Origin: JACCTH01 sp050741915
GTDB lineage: Bacteria; Actinomycetota; Acidimicrobiia; Spongiisociales; ZC4RG35
Length of the DNA stretch: 17,161 nucleotides
Reading direction: 5' to 3'
NCBI GenBank assembly: GCA_050741915.1
Contig: JBOGEX010000080.1
Span: 1-17,161, forward strand
The notes beneath the pieces are model-generated. The model was not told the origin of the DNA and did no database searches. It saw nothing but the letters and a program-made list of their open reading frames with translations. The translations under genes and the position numbers were made by a program. Shown here in pieces: positions 6,221 to 13,406 of this stretch. Positions within the stretch are counted from its first letter, which is position 1, and each line of letters opens with the position of its first letter.

Positions 6221-7204
6221 TCACAAGCCGCCCGGGCGGTTGAGGCTATCTTCGTCCAAGGGGCGCAGACGATCACCCCGTCGCCGGATACCGATGGGGA
6301 GTTGTCGACTCCACTCTTCGGCGGCATCCTCGATGATCTTCGCCACCGGGGCCGGATCCTTCATGAATTCCGAATGATGTGACCTGAGGCTCACCGAGGT
6401 AATCCCAAAATGCTTGGCAGAGGCAAGCTGATCGGCCGGGTTAACCACACCGTCTTTCGTGGTGACCACCCAGAGTGCCGGCGGGAGGGTCAGATCCTTC
6501 CACGGCCGGGCGTCAAAGCCCCGAAGCGCTTGAGCCGACTCCGTTAAAACCGCCCGGCTCGGTCGCAGTGAATACTCCCAGGCCATTCGATCGGCACGGG
6601 TCGGATCTCGCCGTGCCTCGGCTCTGTGAAAACCAATCAGGATCGGCGAGTCTTGAGCCAATGCAAAGGGAGCGGCCGCCACGATCAATTGCTGACGAGG
6701 CCGGGTCCAGAAGGCCGAGGAGGCGATGGCGATAAAGCCCGAGAAGGCGTGGTGGCCACTCTGGCGTATGGCCACGAGGCAGATCGGGCCTCCCAGGGAG
6801 TGCCCGACGAGAATTGGGCGGATTAGGCGGGCGTCAGCGATGGCGCCGGTCACTGCCTCGGCGGCGAGATCGAATGTAAAACGCCCGTTCTCGAGCAGAG
6901 AACGGCCATGACCCGGCAAATCGATGGCGATCACCGTGCGACGGGTTCGTTCGATAAGTTGCCACCAGACCGAGTCGGCAGCTCGGCCCCATCCATGGAC
7001 CAACACCAAGGCTGGGCCGGGGTCGGAGCCAGGGACCAATCGATAAGTAAGCCGGCCCCACGAGGTAAGAATCGTCCTGACCCGACCTCGCTGGTTCGGC
7101 CGCACCGCGGGCTGGGAGCCGAACTCATCAATCGCATTTCGGTAGCTTCTCCAAATGGCGATAGCAGGCAGCGCGGCGATCGCAAGTGATCGGCGGGCAC
7201 GCAT
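6221..7204 (-). CDS. Alpha/beta-hydrolase fold protein
   Basis: A 327-residue alpha/beta hydrolase. After a hydrophobic N-terminal stretch (6-18), which could be an anchor or uncleaved signal, the core shows the oxyanion motif HGWG (70-73), DLPGHG (95-100), and the nucleophile elbow GHSLGG (134-139, Ser136). The acid is probably D251 in KDGVVNPADQL, and the histidine H276 or H277 in SHHSEF. The order and spacing fit esterases, lipases or C-C hydrolases; the substrate cannot be read from sequence. The cap region around 160-215 is rich in Arg. The ATG at 7204 is chosen because it directly precedes the basic-then-hydrophobic N-terminus. A GTG at 7255, adding 17 residues, is the alternative, and neither has a clear ribosome binding site. 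Divergent from the gene at 7317, convergent with the one ending at 6187. Confidence 0.88.
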   Translation of the reverse strand: MRARRSLAIAALPAIAIWRSYRNAIDEFGSQPAVRPNQRGRVRTILTSWGRLTYRLVPGSDPGPALVLVHGWGRAADSVWWQLIERTRRTVIAIDLPGHGRSLLENGRFTFDLAAEAVTGAIADARLIRPILVGHSLGGPICLVAIRQSGHHAFSGFIAIASSAFWTRPRQQLIVAAAPFALAQDSPILIGFHRAEARRDPTRADRMAWEYSLRPSRAVLTESAQALRGFDARPWKDLTLPPALWVVTTKDGVVNPADQLASAKHFGITSVSLRSHHSEFMKDPAPVAKIIEDAAEEWSRQLPIGIRRRGDRLRPLDEDSLNRPGGL

Positions 7205-7316
7205 CCTTAGTTGATCGGATGACCGGCACGGCAATCGATAGGACGCAGGACCCACCGGAGTTGGGTTTTCTGCCCAAAGCGCAGCAGATGGGATGGCTAG
7301 CTAGTAAATAGTCCCC

Positions 7317-7802
7317 ATGGTTGCCGGCCTTCGATTGATTCACATACTTGCTGGCGCTTTCTGGGCAGGGGCGGCGATGCTCGTGGGCTGGGTGGTGATT
7401 CCTACTGCCCGTCAAGTCGGACCATCGGCGGGGCCTTTCATGCAGGGCCTCCTCAAGCGCAACCTCACGGCCAAGTTGATTGGTTCGGGAGCGGTCACGG
7501 TGGCGGCGGGACTCTGGCTCTTCGCTCTGAGAACTCCGACTTTTAGACGTTGGCAGGACTACGCCCTCGCCCTCGGAGCACTTGCCGCGATTGTTGCTCT
7601 GCTCATAGGTATCACGCTGCAACGACCCACAGCCAAGAAGGTCCAGGCGCTCGGTGATGTCATCGCCGCCGGGGGAGGTCCCCCTACTCCCGAGCAGGGG
7701 ACGGAGATGGCTGGCCTCCAGGCCAAGATGGCGGGCTATGGCAACCTTCTTGCCTACCTCTTTGCGCTCGCCCTCGCCGGGATGGCGCTCGGCGGCAGCT
7801 GA
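7317..7802 (+). CDS. Four-helix membrane protein, CopD/DUF2269-like topology
   Basis: A 161-residue protein with four membrane segments (near 5-30, 49-71, 81-101 and 137-158) and a Gly/Pro-rich loop at 112-130. The first segment carries RLIHILAGAFWAGAAML, a histidine-containing start seen in several small bacterial membrane protein families, some related to copper-resistance protein D. The similarity is only of general type, so I leave function open. The ATG at 7317 has no Shine-Dalgarno sequence. It is divergent from the alpha/beta hydrolase and ends just before a strong bidirectional terminator. Real gene likely because of the coherent membrane topology and the terminator placement. Confidence 0.75.
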   Translation: MVAGLRLIHILAGAFWAGAAMLVGWVVIPTARQVGPSAGPFMQGLLKRNLTAKLIGSGAVTVAAGLWLFALRTPTFRRWQDYALALGALAAIVALLIGITLQRPTAKKVQALGDVIAAGGGPPTPEQGTEMAGLQAKMAGYGNLLAYLFALALAGMALGGS

Positions 7803-7826
7803 GGTTCCTCCCCCCTCGTTCTTGCG

Positions 7827-7858
7827 TAAATCCGGCACGGTAAACCGTGCCGGATTTA
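7827..7858. terminator. Bidirectional intrinsic terminator between convergent genes
   Basis: A perfect 14-pair inverted repeat (7827-7840 with 7845-7858) with a TAAA loop. The GC core CCGGCACGG is flanked by AAAT/ATTT, so each strand ends the hairpin with ATTTA. It sits 25 bases after the stop of the plus-strand membrane protein and 21 bases after the stop of the minus-strand response regulator, as expected for a shared terminator. Confidence 0.85.
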
Positions 7859-7879
7859 GGGAAAAACCGGAGCTGAGGC

Positions 7880-8527
7880 CTAGACCAGCCCCGCTTCGTA
7901 GGCGATCACCACCGCCTGCGCCCGATCCCTGGCGCCGATCTTGGTAAACACCCTTTTGACATGGGTTTTGACCGTGTTGTCGGCGATGAACAACTCCGCC
8001 GCCAACTCCTGGTTTGACAGCCCGCGGCCAATTCCCTTCAACACCTCGAGCTCGCGGGGTGTCAGGTCCGACAACCGTTCTGTGGGACCTTCGGATCGGA
8101 ACGGTTCACGGCGGGTGAAGGCCTCGATCAACCGACGCGTGATCGATGGTGCAAGCAAGGCTTCTCCTCCGGCGACAACCCGGATGGCCTCGAGGAGTTG
8201 TTCGGGCGGAGTGCGCTTCAGTAAGAAACCGCTGGCCCCGGCCGCGAGTGCCTCGAAGACGTATTCGTCGAGTTCGAAGGTGGTGAGGATGATGACCCGC
8301 GGTCCATCGTCTCGCGCTGCGATGCGCCTCGTGGCTTCGATCCCATCCATCACCGGCATGCGAATGTCCATCAACATGACATCGATCGAATGAGCGGCGA
8401 TGAGATCAATAGCCTCCGCTCCAGTACTCGCCTGCCCAACCACCTCCAGGTCGGGCTCCTGATCGATGATCATCCGCAGGCCCTCACGGATCAGATGATC
8501 GTCGTCAATCAGTCCGACTTTGATCAC
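7880..8527 (-). CDS. NarL/FixJ-family response regulator
   Basis: A 215-residue two-domain transcription factor. The receiver domain (1-120) shows the acidic DDD at 8-10, the phospho-acceptor D54 in MLMDIRMP, T82 in ILTTF, and K104 in LLKRTPP. The LuxR-type helix-turn-helix (about 150-210) shows LTPRELEVLKGIGRGLSNQELA and then NTVKTHVKRVFTKIG. All residues needed for phosphorylation and DNA binding are present. The GTG at 8527 overlaps the stop codon of the histidine kinase gene (GTGA), so the two are made together and the kinase is almost certainly its partner. Target genes are not evident, but the membrane protein gene at the head of the same operon is a likely one. The bidirectional hairpin at 7827-7858 ends the transcript. 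Confidence 0.95.
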   Translation of the reverse strand: MIKVGLIDDDHLIREGLRMIIDQEPDLEVVGQASTGAEAIDLIAAHSIDVMLMDIRMPVMDGIEATRRIAARDDGPRVIILTTFELDEYVFEALAAGASGFLLKRTPPEQLLEAIRVVAGGEALLAPSITRRLIEAFTRREPFRSEGPTERLSDLTPRELEVLKGIGRGLSNQELAAELFIADNTVKTHVKRVFTKIGARDRAQAVVIAYEAGLV

Positions 8528-9648
8528 ATCGGACTCCGCAGCGGAATCTTGCTTTCCACCAGAAAGCCGCCATTGGCTCCGGATCCGAACTGCAGAGTGC
8601 CCCCGTGGAGCTCGGCTCGCTCGATCATTCCCCGCAAGCCCCGCCCGATTTCGGGCTCGCCACCGCTTCCGTCATCGGTGACACGGATCGTGACCTCGTC
8701 ATCGATCTCAACCTTGACTGCGACCTTCGCTGCCCCGGAGTGCTTTAGTGCGTTGGTGAGCGCTTCCTGGACCAACCGGTAGCCCGCCAAGCTGACACTG
8801 GCCGGGACCCGCCCAAGATCTCCGTTGACCGCCAACTCAACAGGAAGACCCGACAGGGAGAACTCGCGGCAGAGCTCTTCGAGGCGAGAAAGGGTCGGCA
8901 AGGCGTCGCGAGAGCTGTCACTCGCCAGCAGGTTGAGCATCCGGTCGAGGTCGGCCAGAGCAGTGCGGCCTGTGTCGCCGATCGACTTGAAAGTCGAACG
9001 CGCCTCATCGGGGTTGTTCGGCAACACTCGCTCTCCGGCACCGGCCTGAACCACCATCAGATTGACCGCATGGCCGACGATGTCATGGAGTTCGCGGGCG
9101 AGCCGGGTTCTTTCACCGGCCAACTCTTCTTTCGCCTCCTGGGCGGTGAGCCGGGCCCGGGTCAGGTCACGCTCCGATCGCAGTTGCTCTTCCCGTACCC
9201 GGCCCAGCAGGGCCCGGCCCACGAGCCAGCCCGCCAGGTAGAGGGCCATCACGAATCCGGCTGTGGCGAACCCATCTCCTTCTTCGGGAAAGCGCACGAA
9301 ATAAAAGGTGATCCCCACAAAACCGAGGAAGAGGCCCACGAGAGATCGGCCAAGCGGTGACCGCGACGCCATCAGCACCAAGGCGATGAAGTTGGTCCAC
9401 TGGTAGTAGTCGCTCGGGACTCCGAGCCCGATGAGGGCATATACCGCCAGCCCGTTGGCCAGGTAGGCGCCGAAGGGATAGGCCCGAAGAAAGACCAGGG
9501 CTCCGGCGGCGATGACAGAGATCAGCGAGCGAGCCACCTGTGAGCCTTCTGGATCGAAGACCCACACCTCCAATTGCAGGAGGATGGCCGCCAGCAAAGT
9601 GACGGCCACCTCTGTGCGGTTGTAAGAGAGCTTTCTCAACCGAGCCAT
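8524..9648 (-). CDS. Sensor histidine kinase (HisKA_3/HATPase_c type)
   Basis: A 374-residue membrane kinase. About five hydrophobic segments (14-146) form a sensor without an obvious extracellular domain, so it probably senses the membrane or a small partner protein. A coiled-coil-like linker (150-182) leads to the dimerisation/phosphorylation box LARELHDIVGHAVN (183-196, His188). The ATPase domain has the N box ALTNALKHSG (297-305 region, Asn299), G1 VTDDGSGG (323-330) and G2 GRGLRGMIERAE (335-346). This architecture is that of NarX/DesK-like kinases, which pair with NarL-type regulators. The ATG at 9648 begins one base after the stop of the upstream membrane protein. A longer reading to 9729 would overlap that gene heavily and is not needed. 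Confidence 0.93.
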   Translation of the reverse strand: MARLRKLSYNRTEVAVTLLAAILLQLEVWVFDPEGSQVARSLISVIAAGALVFLRAYPFGAYLANGLAVYALIGLGVPSDYYQWTNFIALVLMASRSPLGRSLVGLFLGFVGITFYFVRFPEEGDGFATAGFVMALYLAGWLVGRALLGRVREEQLRSERDLTRARLTAQEAKEELAGERTRLARELHDIVGHAVNLMVVQAGAGERVLPNNPDEARSTFKSIGDTGRTALADLDRMLNLLASDSSRDALPTLSRLEELCREFSLSGLPVELAVNGDLGRVPASVSLAGYRLVQEALTNALKHSGAAKVAVKVEIDDEVTIRVTDDGSGGEPEIGRGLRGMIERAELHGGTLQFGSGANGGFLVESKIPLRSPM

Positions 9649-9649
9649 C

Positions 9650-10528
9650 TCAGGCCGGCAAAGTACTCGGGTGACGGATCGACCTCGATCTGATCCAGGC
9701 GAGTATCCCGGCAGTGATGAGGGCTCCAATTCCTCCGAAGAGCAGGAGCGACTCCACTCCAGTTGGGTCGATTGGTGCTCGTCCCGAGTTGGTATGCACG
9801 ATCGACCAAATGACGATCGCCAGGTAGCCGCCCACCACCAATTGGACCATGCGAGCCCCCGTACCTAGTCGGCTCCCGACCACCGCGGCGAGGATAAAGA
9901 CCTGGATGCCGTGCAGGGCAAGGGCGTGGGGAAACTTGGCCACCCCGGCTGTACCGATTTTGAGGTCGTTCGGGACGGCGCCGACGGTCTCCCAAAACCT
10001 GACTCCCATCTCGATCAGGGGCACACCGAGCCCGAGCCCGAGCACGATCAAGACCATTCCCGTCTGCACGGGCAGCTTCAATCCCGGGGGAGTCTCGACG
10101 AACGACCAGATAGCAATCCCCAGGAGGGCGAGGCTCACCACTCCAACCGCCATCCCCATCAAGCTGAAGACACCGGCGTCAAATTCGGTGGCGAGGTTGA
10201 AATGAGATGCCTGACCCCGCCAGGACTGCATGGTGATCAATCCCGTCTCGACGACCGCGCTGATCGCCAGCACGGCCGAGATTGTCCAACCGAGCCGGGG
10301 GCGCTCCGGGAATCGATCCATCACCCAGCCCATCGCCCACAGCATCAGCCCGAAGGAGATGGCAAAGGTGACGGGCTTCCGAAACGAAACCGCCCCTTCG
10401 AAGTCCCAGCCACGGGTGATAGCCACCACCAAGTGCACCGCGGCCGAGAGAGCAAAAACCTGGGCGATGCGCCCGAGGGCTCGTGAGTAGGGGCGTTGGA
10501 GGCGGAGATCTGCGATGACGTTTTTCAT
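9650..10528 (-). CDS. Eight-helix membrane protein heading the two-component operon
   Basis: A 292-residue membrane protein with about eight hydrophobic segments (near 20-38, 50-70, 80-100, 118-141, 155-172, 200-220, 226-245 and 258-279). Polar conserved-looking stretches are SFRKPVTFAISFG (48-60), SWRGQASHFN (102-111) and KFPHALALHGIQ (198-209). Histidines and arginines next to helices suggest a ligand or cofactor site. I have seen this pattern in uncharacterised bacterial membrane proteins but cannot assign a function. The ATG at 10528 is preferred over a TTG at 10579 because a TACGTT hexamer ends six bases before it. It is separated from the kinase gene by one base (TGA-G-ATG). It may be the sensed partner or the target of the kinase/regulator pair. 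Confidence 0.82.
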   Translation of the reverse strand: MKNVIADLRLQRPYSRALGRIAQVFALSAAVHLVVAITRGWDFEGAVSFRKPVTFAISFGLMLWAMGWVMDRFPERPRLGWTISAVLAISAVVETGLITMQSWRGQASHFNLATEFDAGVFSLMGMAVGVVSLALLGIAIWSFVETPPGLKLPVQTGMVLIVLGLGLGVPLIEMGVRFWETVGAVPNDLKIGTAGVAKFPHALALHGIQVFILAAVVGSRLGTGARMVQLVVGGYLAIVIWSIVHTNSGRAPIDPTGVESLLLFGGIGALITAGILAWIRSRSIRHPSTLPA

Positions 10529-10534
10529 CCCGTC

Positions 10535-10540
10535 AACGTA
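10535..10540 (-). promoter_or_regulatory. Candidate -10 element for the two-component operon
   Basis: On the minus strand TACGTT (TANNNT type) is followed by six bases and the ATG at 10528, which implies a leaderless transcript. No convincing -35 is visible. Confidence 0.4.
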
Positions 10541-10585
10541 TGGAAAGCCGATGTTGCTGTCGTCCCCCTGGGTAGGCAACGCCCG

Positions 10586-10601
10586 TCACCCCCACGGGTG
10601 A
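10586..10601 (-). terminator. Weak hairpin after the left toxin gene
   Basis: TCACCC (10586-10591) pairs with GGGTGA (10596-10601) over a CCAC loop, just beyond the stop of the PIN-domain toxin. There is no T-tract. It could reduce read-through into the two-component operon, but it is short. Confidence 0.25.
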
Positions 10602-10604
10602 TAG

Positions 10605-10997
10605 TTACTCGCCGGTAGGCCAGAACTCGACGGTCAATTCAGACATCGGAAAGTCATCTGGGTTGCCTGTGGCGAGGCGGCCTCCAACCCGGGCGGCTGC
10701 GGCTGCAATCAGGCAGTCAGCCTGGTGCAAGGCGATCCCTTGCTCGGCAAACTGTCGTCGCCAGGTGCCGGCCTGCACTCCCTCTTCGACTCCCAGGGGC
10801 GCCAGGCGGAGACCCTTAAATAGGCGTCTTGCGCTCGTTTCCTCGGCGGAGCGGAGGCCGCGCCAGATCTCTTCGACCGAGATGACGCAGATCCAAGGCT
10901 GATCGCCTTGGCGCTTCATTGCTCTGATCCGGTGTACTGCCGGCCGTCCTCGCAACACATCTATCAGCACGGTGGAATCGAGCAGGACCCGGGCCAT
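10605..10997 (-). CDS. vapC: PIN-domain toxin (VapC-like), left module
   Basis: A 130-residue PIN-domain protein, the usual VapC length. The acidic active-site residues can be read as D7 in LLDSTVLID, E43 in SVEEIWRG, D94 in HQADCLIAAAA and D114/D115 in TGNPDDF. These coordinate metal for ribonuclease activity against RNA, typically tRNA or rRNA, in characterised VapC toxins. The ATG at 10997 begins eight bases after the antitoxin stop codon, and the PIN fold starts right there. Longer in-frame readings add only a disordered Arg/Pro-rich stretch that overlaps the antitoxin. A five-pair hairpin (CGGCT/AGCCG) spans this junction. All active-site positions are present, so the toxin is probably functional. 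Confidence 0.92.
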   Translation of the reverse strand: MARVLLDSTVLIDVLRGRPAVHRIRAMKRQGDQPWICVISVEEIWRGLRSAEETSARRLFKGLRLAPLGVEEGVQAGTWRRQFAEQGIALHQADCLIAAAAARVGGRLATGNPDDFPMSELTVEFWPTGE

Positions 10998-11005
10998 CGG
11001 CTGCG

Positions 11006-11245
11006 CTAGCCGGCGCGGCGGCGATCCGTCGACCTTTGGCGGCGAACCCACTCGGCCGGGTCATCATCCCATTCGTGGCTGGTGTCAGGAATTGAGTCAA
11101 GGGCGGACTCGATATCGTCCCAGCGGCGTTCGTCTTCCAGGCCCCGGCGGACAAGTTCGGCGAGAAATGCGCTCCGGCGGCGTTTGCCTGCCCGGCGATC
11201 GAGTTCGGCCACCAACGCGTCATCGAGCCAAATGTGTAAACGCAT
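11006..11245 (-). CDS. vapB: Ribbon-helix-helix antitoxin, left module
   Basis: A 79-residue protein with an N-terminal ribbon-helix-helix DNA-binding domain: strand MRLHIWLDDALVAELD, then a basic turn and a helix RSAFLAELVRRGL (24-36). An acidic, Trp-containing tail (about 40-70) probably wraps the toxin. This is the standard layout of VapB antitoxins, which neutralise VapC and repress their own promoter. I prefer the ATG at 11245 because a TATGTT hexamer ends six bases before it, as in the divergent antitoxin gene. An ATG at 11263, with a possible AGGGGG ribosome binding site, adds six residues and is the alternative. The inverted repeat at 11244-11263 overlaps this start and is the likely autoregulatory operator. 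Confidence 0.88.
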   Translation of the reverse strand: MRLHIWLDDALVAELDRRAGKRRRSAFLAELVRRGLEDERRWDDIESALDSIPDTSHEWDDDPAEWVRRQRSTDRRRAG

Positions 11246-11263
11246 GTGCTTAACATAGCACAT
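11244..11263. promoter_or_regulatory. Operator-like inverted repeat and -10 of the left vapBC module
   Basis: ATGTGCT (11244-11250) and AGCACAT (11257-11263) form a perfect seven-base inverted repeat around a six-base spacer. On the minus strand it contains TATGTT (11257-11252), then six bases, then the ATG at 11245. A repressor bound here would cover the -10 region. Ribbon-helix-helix antitoxins normally bind such inverted repeats. Confidence 0.6.
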
Positions 11264-11329
11264 AGGGCCCCCTGGCAGTTGAGCGAAATCGAGGCGTGAA
11301 ATTGCGCGGTGCTAAAACCGGCTGATGCA

Positions 11330-11348
11330 CATACTATAGTATGCACAT
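11330..11348. promoter_or_regulatory. Operator-like palindrome and -10 of the right vapBC module
   Basis: CATACTATAGTATG (11330-11343) is a perfect 14-base palindrome, flanked by two direct copies of TGCACAT (11326-11332 and 11342-11348). It includes TATAGT (11335-11340), followed by six bases and the ATG at 11347. GCACAT is also the half-site core of the operator of the divergent left module. Confidence 0.6.
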
Positions 11349-11583
11349 GTTAACCGAACGGACTCAAGTTTTGCTTACTCCGGCTCAACGTTTGCGTCTG
11401 GAGAAGTTGGCAGCCGAACGATCTGTCTCGATCGGGTACCTGATTCGGGAGGCGATTGATTCCTATGCCTCCGCTCCGGTTCGCTCTCGTCGGGAGGCAT
11501 TAGACGATCTCGTCGACATCAACGCTCCGGTTGACGATTGGGAGACGATGAAGGCGGAGATTTTGCGCGGAGCGATTGCTTGA
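11347..11583 (+). CDS. Ribbon-helix-helix antitoxin, right module
   Basis: A 78-residue CopG/Arc-type protein: strand RTQVLLTPAQRLRLEKLA, then SVSIGYLIREAIDSY (helix-turn-helix-like second half of the ribbon-helix-helix fold, about 27-41), and an acidic tail (DDLVDINAPVDDWETMKAE) that probably binds the toxin. The ATG at 11347 is preferred over the ATG at 11341 because a TATAGT hexamer ends six bases before it; the upstream ATG lies inside the palindrome. The stop overlaps the toxin's TTG start (TTGA), the coupled order expected of antitoxin followed by toxin. It probably represses its own promoter and may also bind that of the divergent left module. Confidence 0.88.
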   Translation: MLTERTQVLLTPAQRLRLEKLAAERSVSIGYLIREAIDSYASAPVRSRREALDDLVDINAPVDDWETMKAEILRGAIA

Positions 11584-12005
11584 CAGTATTCGTCGACACC
11601 GCGGTCATCATGTACGCAGGCGGCGCCGAGCACCCGTTGCGGCAACCGTGCCGCGATCTCTTGGATGCGGTTGTTGAAGATCGACTCCAAGCGGAGACGT
11701 CAGCCGAGGTGATCCAGGAGATCCTGAATCGCTTCGTCGCGATTGGTAGGAGGGCCGAGGGAGCGAGGATGGCCGCGGCCGCTCTCGACCTATTTTCTCC
11801 GGTGCTTCCCATAACGGACAGCGTCATGCGCCTGACTCGGGAACTGGTTCCCAAAAAAAGGTCGCTCTCCGCTCGGGACTTAGTTCATGTTGCGACCTGC
11901 GTCGTTGGCGGCATCGGGCGGATCGTCTCGCCCGAGAGAGCCTTCGACGAGGTTGACAACATCGAGCGCCTGTCTCCCCAAGAAGCCTTTGAGCTTTCCA
12001 AATGA
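11580..12005 (+). CDS. PIN-domain toxin (VapC-like), right module
   Basis: A 141-residue PIN-domain protein. Acidic residues in the expected order are D6 in VFVDTAVIMY, E47 in SAEVIQEILNR, D100 in SARDLVHVATC and D123 or D126 in SPERAFDEV. It belongs to a different PIN subgroup from the left toxin, so the two modules are not a simple duplication. The TTG at 11580 is chosen because it overlaps the antitoxin stop (TTGA) and lies eight bases after GCGGAG; the fold begins at once with the first strand. The stop codon overlaps the ATG of the leucyl aminopeptidase gene (ATGA, 12002-12005), an unusual downstream partner for a toxin gene. Confidence 0.9.
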   Translation: MTVFVDTAVIMYAGGAEHPLRQPCRDLLDAVVEDRLQAETSAEVIQEILNRFVAIGRRAEGARMAAAALDLFSPVLPITDSVMRLTRELVPKKRSLSARDLVHVATCVVGGIGRIVSPERAFDEVDNIERLSPQEAFELSK

Positions 12006-13405
12006 TCAGCTTCGAGACACCCAAATACCGTTCGCGTCAAATACCTCATGCGTTCGGAGTGCTGAGCGGTCGAGAGGCCCCGGTGGCTGGGTTCGGGGCT
12101 GTGCTCGGGCGCAGCACCCAGGTCCTGGACCGCCAGGGGTTCGGGGGCAAGCTCGGCCAGATCGCCCAACTCGACGACGGCCTGATCGCGGTCGGCCTCG
12201 GCGAAGAGGCCTCGGCCGACTCGCTTCGGGCCGCCGCTGGTTCGCTCGCCCGCAGCTTGGGGAAGATCGGGCGCCTCGCCACCAGCCTGCATGAGGTGCC
12301 CATCGCCGGCGCCACCGCGGCGGTGGTTGAGGGAATCGGCCTGGGGGGTTATCACTTCTCGAGCTACAAGAACGAGGCCACTCACCCCTACGTCGTCGAA
12401 CTCCCTGGCGCCAAGTCGGCCGAGATCGATCAGGCCCTCATCGGCGTCGAGGCCGAGATCTTCGCCCGTGATCTCATCAACACTCCGGCCGCCGACAAGG
12501 CTCCGGCGGATCTAGCCGAGCGGATCGCCGAGCGGGCCCGAGCGGCGGGGGTGACCGTAGAGATCTGGGACGAGTCACGGATGGAAGAGGAGCGGATGGC
12601 CGGCACCCTCGGAGTCGGGGCGGGCTCGTCGCGTCGACCACGATTCGTGCGATTGAGTTATCGACCCACCAAGGCCAAAGGCACCCTGGCTCTGGTTGGC
12701 AAGGGGATCGTCTTCGACTCGGGTGGTCTCTCGATCAAACCCGCCGATGCCATGGAGCCGATGAAGACCGACATGTCGGGGGCGGCGGCAGTGGCGGCGG
12801 CCACCGCGGCCATCGCTCGACGCAAGCTGAAGGTGGGCATCGAGGCCTACCTGCCGCTGACGGACAACATGTCGGGAGGAAACGCCATCAAACCGGGCGA
12901 CGTCATCCGCTATCGCAACGGCCGCACGATCGAAGTGCTCAACACCGACGCCGAAGGGAGGCTGGTCTTGGCCGACGGTCTCATCCTCGCCGCCGAGTCT
13001 GGTGCAGATCTGATTGTCGACATCGCCACCCTCACCGGCGCCCAGCGGATTTCACTCGGCGATCGAGTAGGAGCGGCGTTTGGTGCCGGGAGAGAAGATG
13101 TCGACCTGGCGATCGCGGCGGGCGCCATGGCCGGCGAGCGCTTCTGGCCGATGCCCCTGGTGGCCGACTACGACGACATGATCAAATCGGAGATCGCCGA
13201 CCACAAGAACACTGGCGGTCGTTACGGAGGTTCCATCACCGCCGCCCTGATCCTGCAACCGTTCACCGCCGGCAGGCGTTGGGTCCATCTCGACATCGCC
13301 GGCCCGGCTCGGGCGGAGAAGGCCCACGACTGGTTCACGATCGGTGGTACTGGGTTCGGTACTCGCACCCTGATCTCCCTGGCGGAGCTGCTGGCCAAGA
13401 ACTAG
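12002..13405 (+). CDS. pepA: Leucyl aminopeptidase, M17 family
   Basis: A 467-residue cytosolic aminopeptidase that removes N-terminal residues from peptides using two metal ions. The N-terminal domain is variable, as usual for the family. The catalytic domain shows VGKGIVFDSGGLSIKP (232-247, with metal ligands K234 and D239 and catalytic K246), D257 in MKTDMSG, and the signature NTDAEGRL (314-321, with D316, E318 and R320). The C-terminal region (DHKNTGGRYGGSITAALIL and HLDIAGPA) is complete. Every expected ligand is present. Its ATG overlaps the upstream toxin stop by ATGA, so it probably depends on the toxin-antitoxin transcript for translation unless another promoter lies inside the toxin gene. 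It ends one base before the convergent amidohydrolase gene. Confidence 0.96.
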   Translation: MISFETPKYRSRQIPHAFGVLSGREAPVAGFGAVLGRSTQVLDRQGFGGKLGQIAQLDDGLIAVGLGEEASADSLRAAAGSLARSLGKIGRLATSLHEVPIAGATAAVVEGIGLGGYHFSSYKNEATHPYVVELPGAKSAEIDQALIGVEAEIFARDLINTPAADKAPADLAERIAERARAAGVTVEIWDESRMEEERMAGTLGVGAGSSRRPRFVRLSYRPTKAKGTLALVGKGIVFDSGGLSIKPADAMEPMKTDMSGAAAVAAATAAIARRKLKVGIEAYLPLTDNMSGGNAIKPGDVIRYRNGRTIEVLNTDAEGRLVLADGLILAAESGADLIVDIATLTGAQRISLGDRVGAAFGAGREDVDLAIAAGAMAGERFWPMPLVADYDDMIKSEIADHKNTGGRYGGSITAALILQPFTAGRRWVHLDIAGPARAEKAHDWFTIGGTGFGTRTLISLAELLAKN

Positions 13406-13406
13406 A

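Noticed and set aside
6228..6239. Palindrome CCGCCCGGGCGG as a terminator
   Set aside because: It has no loop and encodes the last residues of the hydrolase (NRPGGL), so codon use explains it.
7128..7838. 236-codon open frame on the minus strand
   Set aside because: It crosses the divergent region and is antisense to the four-helix membrane protein; polar, low-complexity sequence without a domain.
10605..12005. Genomic island or integrated mobile element around the toxin-antitoxin pair
   Set aside because: No integrase, transposase, tRNA or flanking repeat is visible; the two modules sit compactly between ordinary genes.
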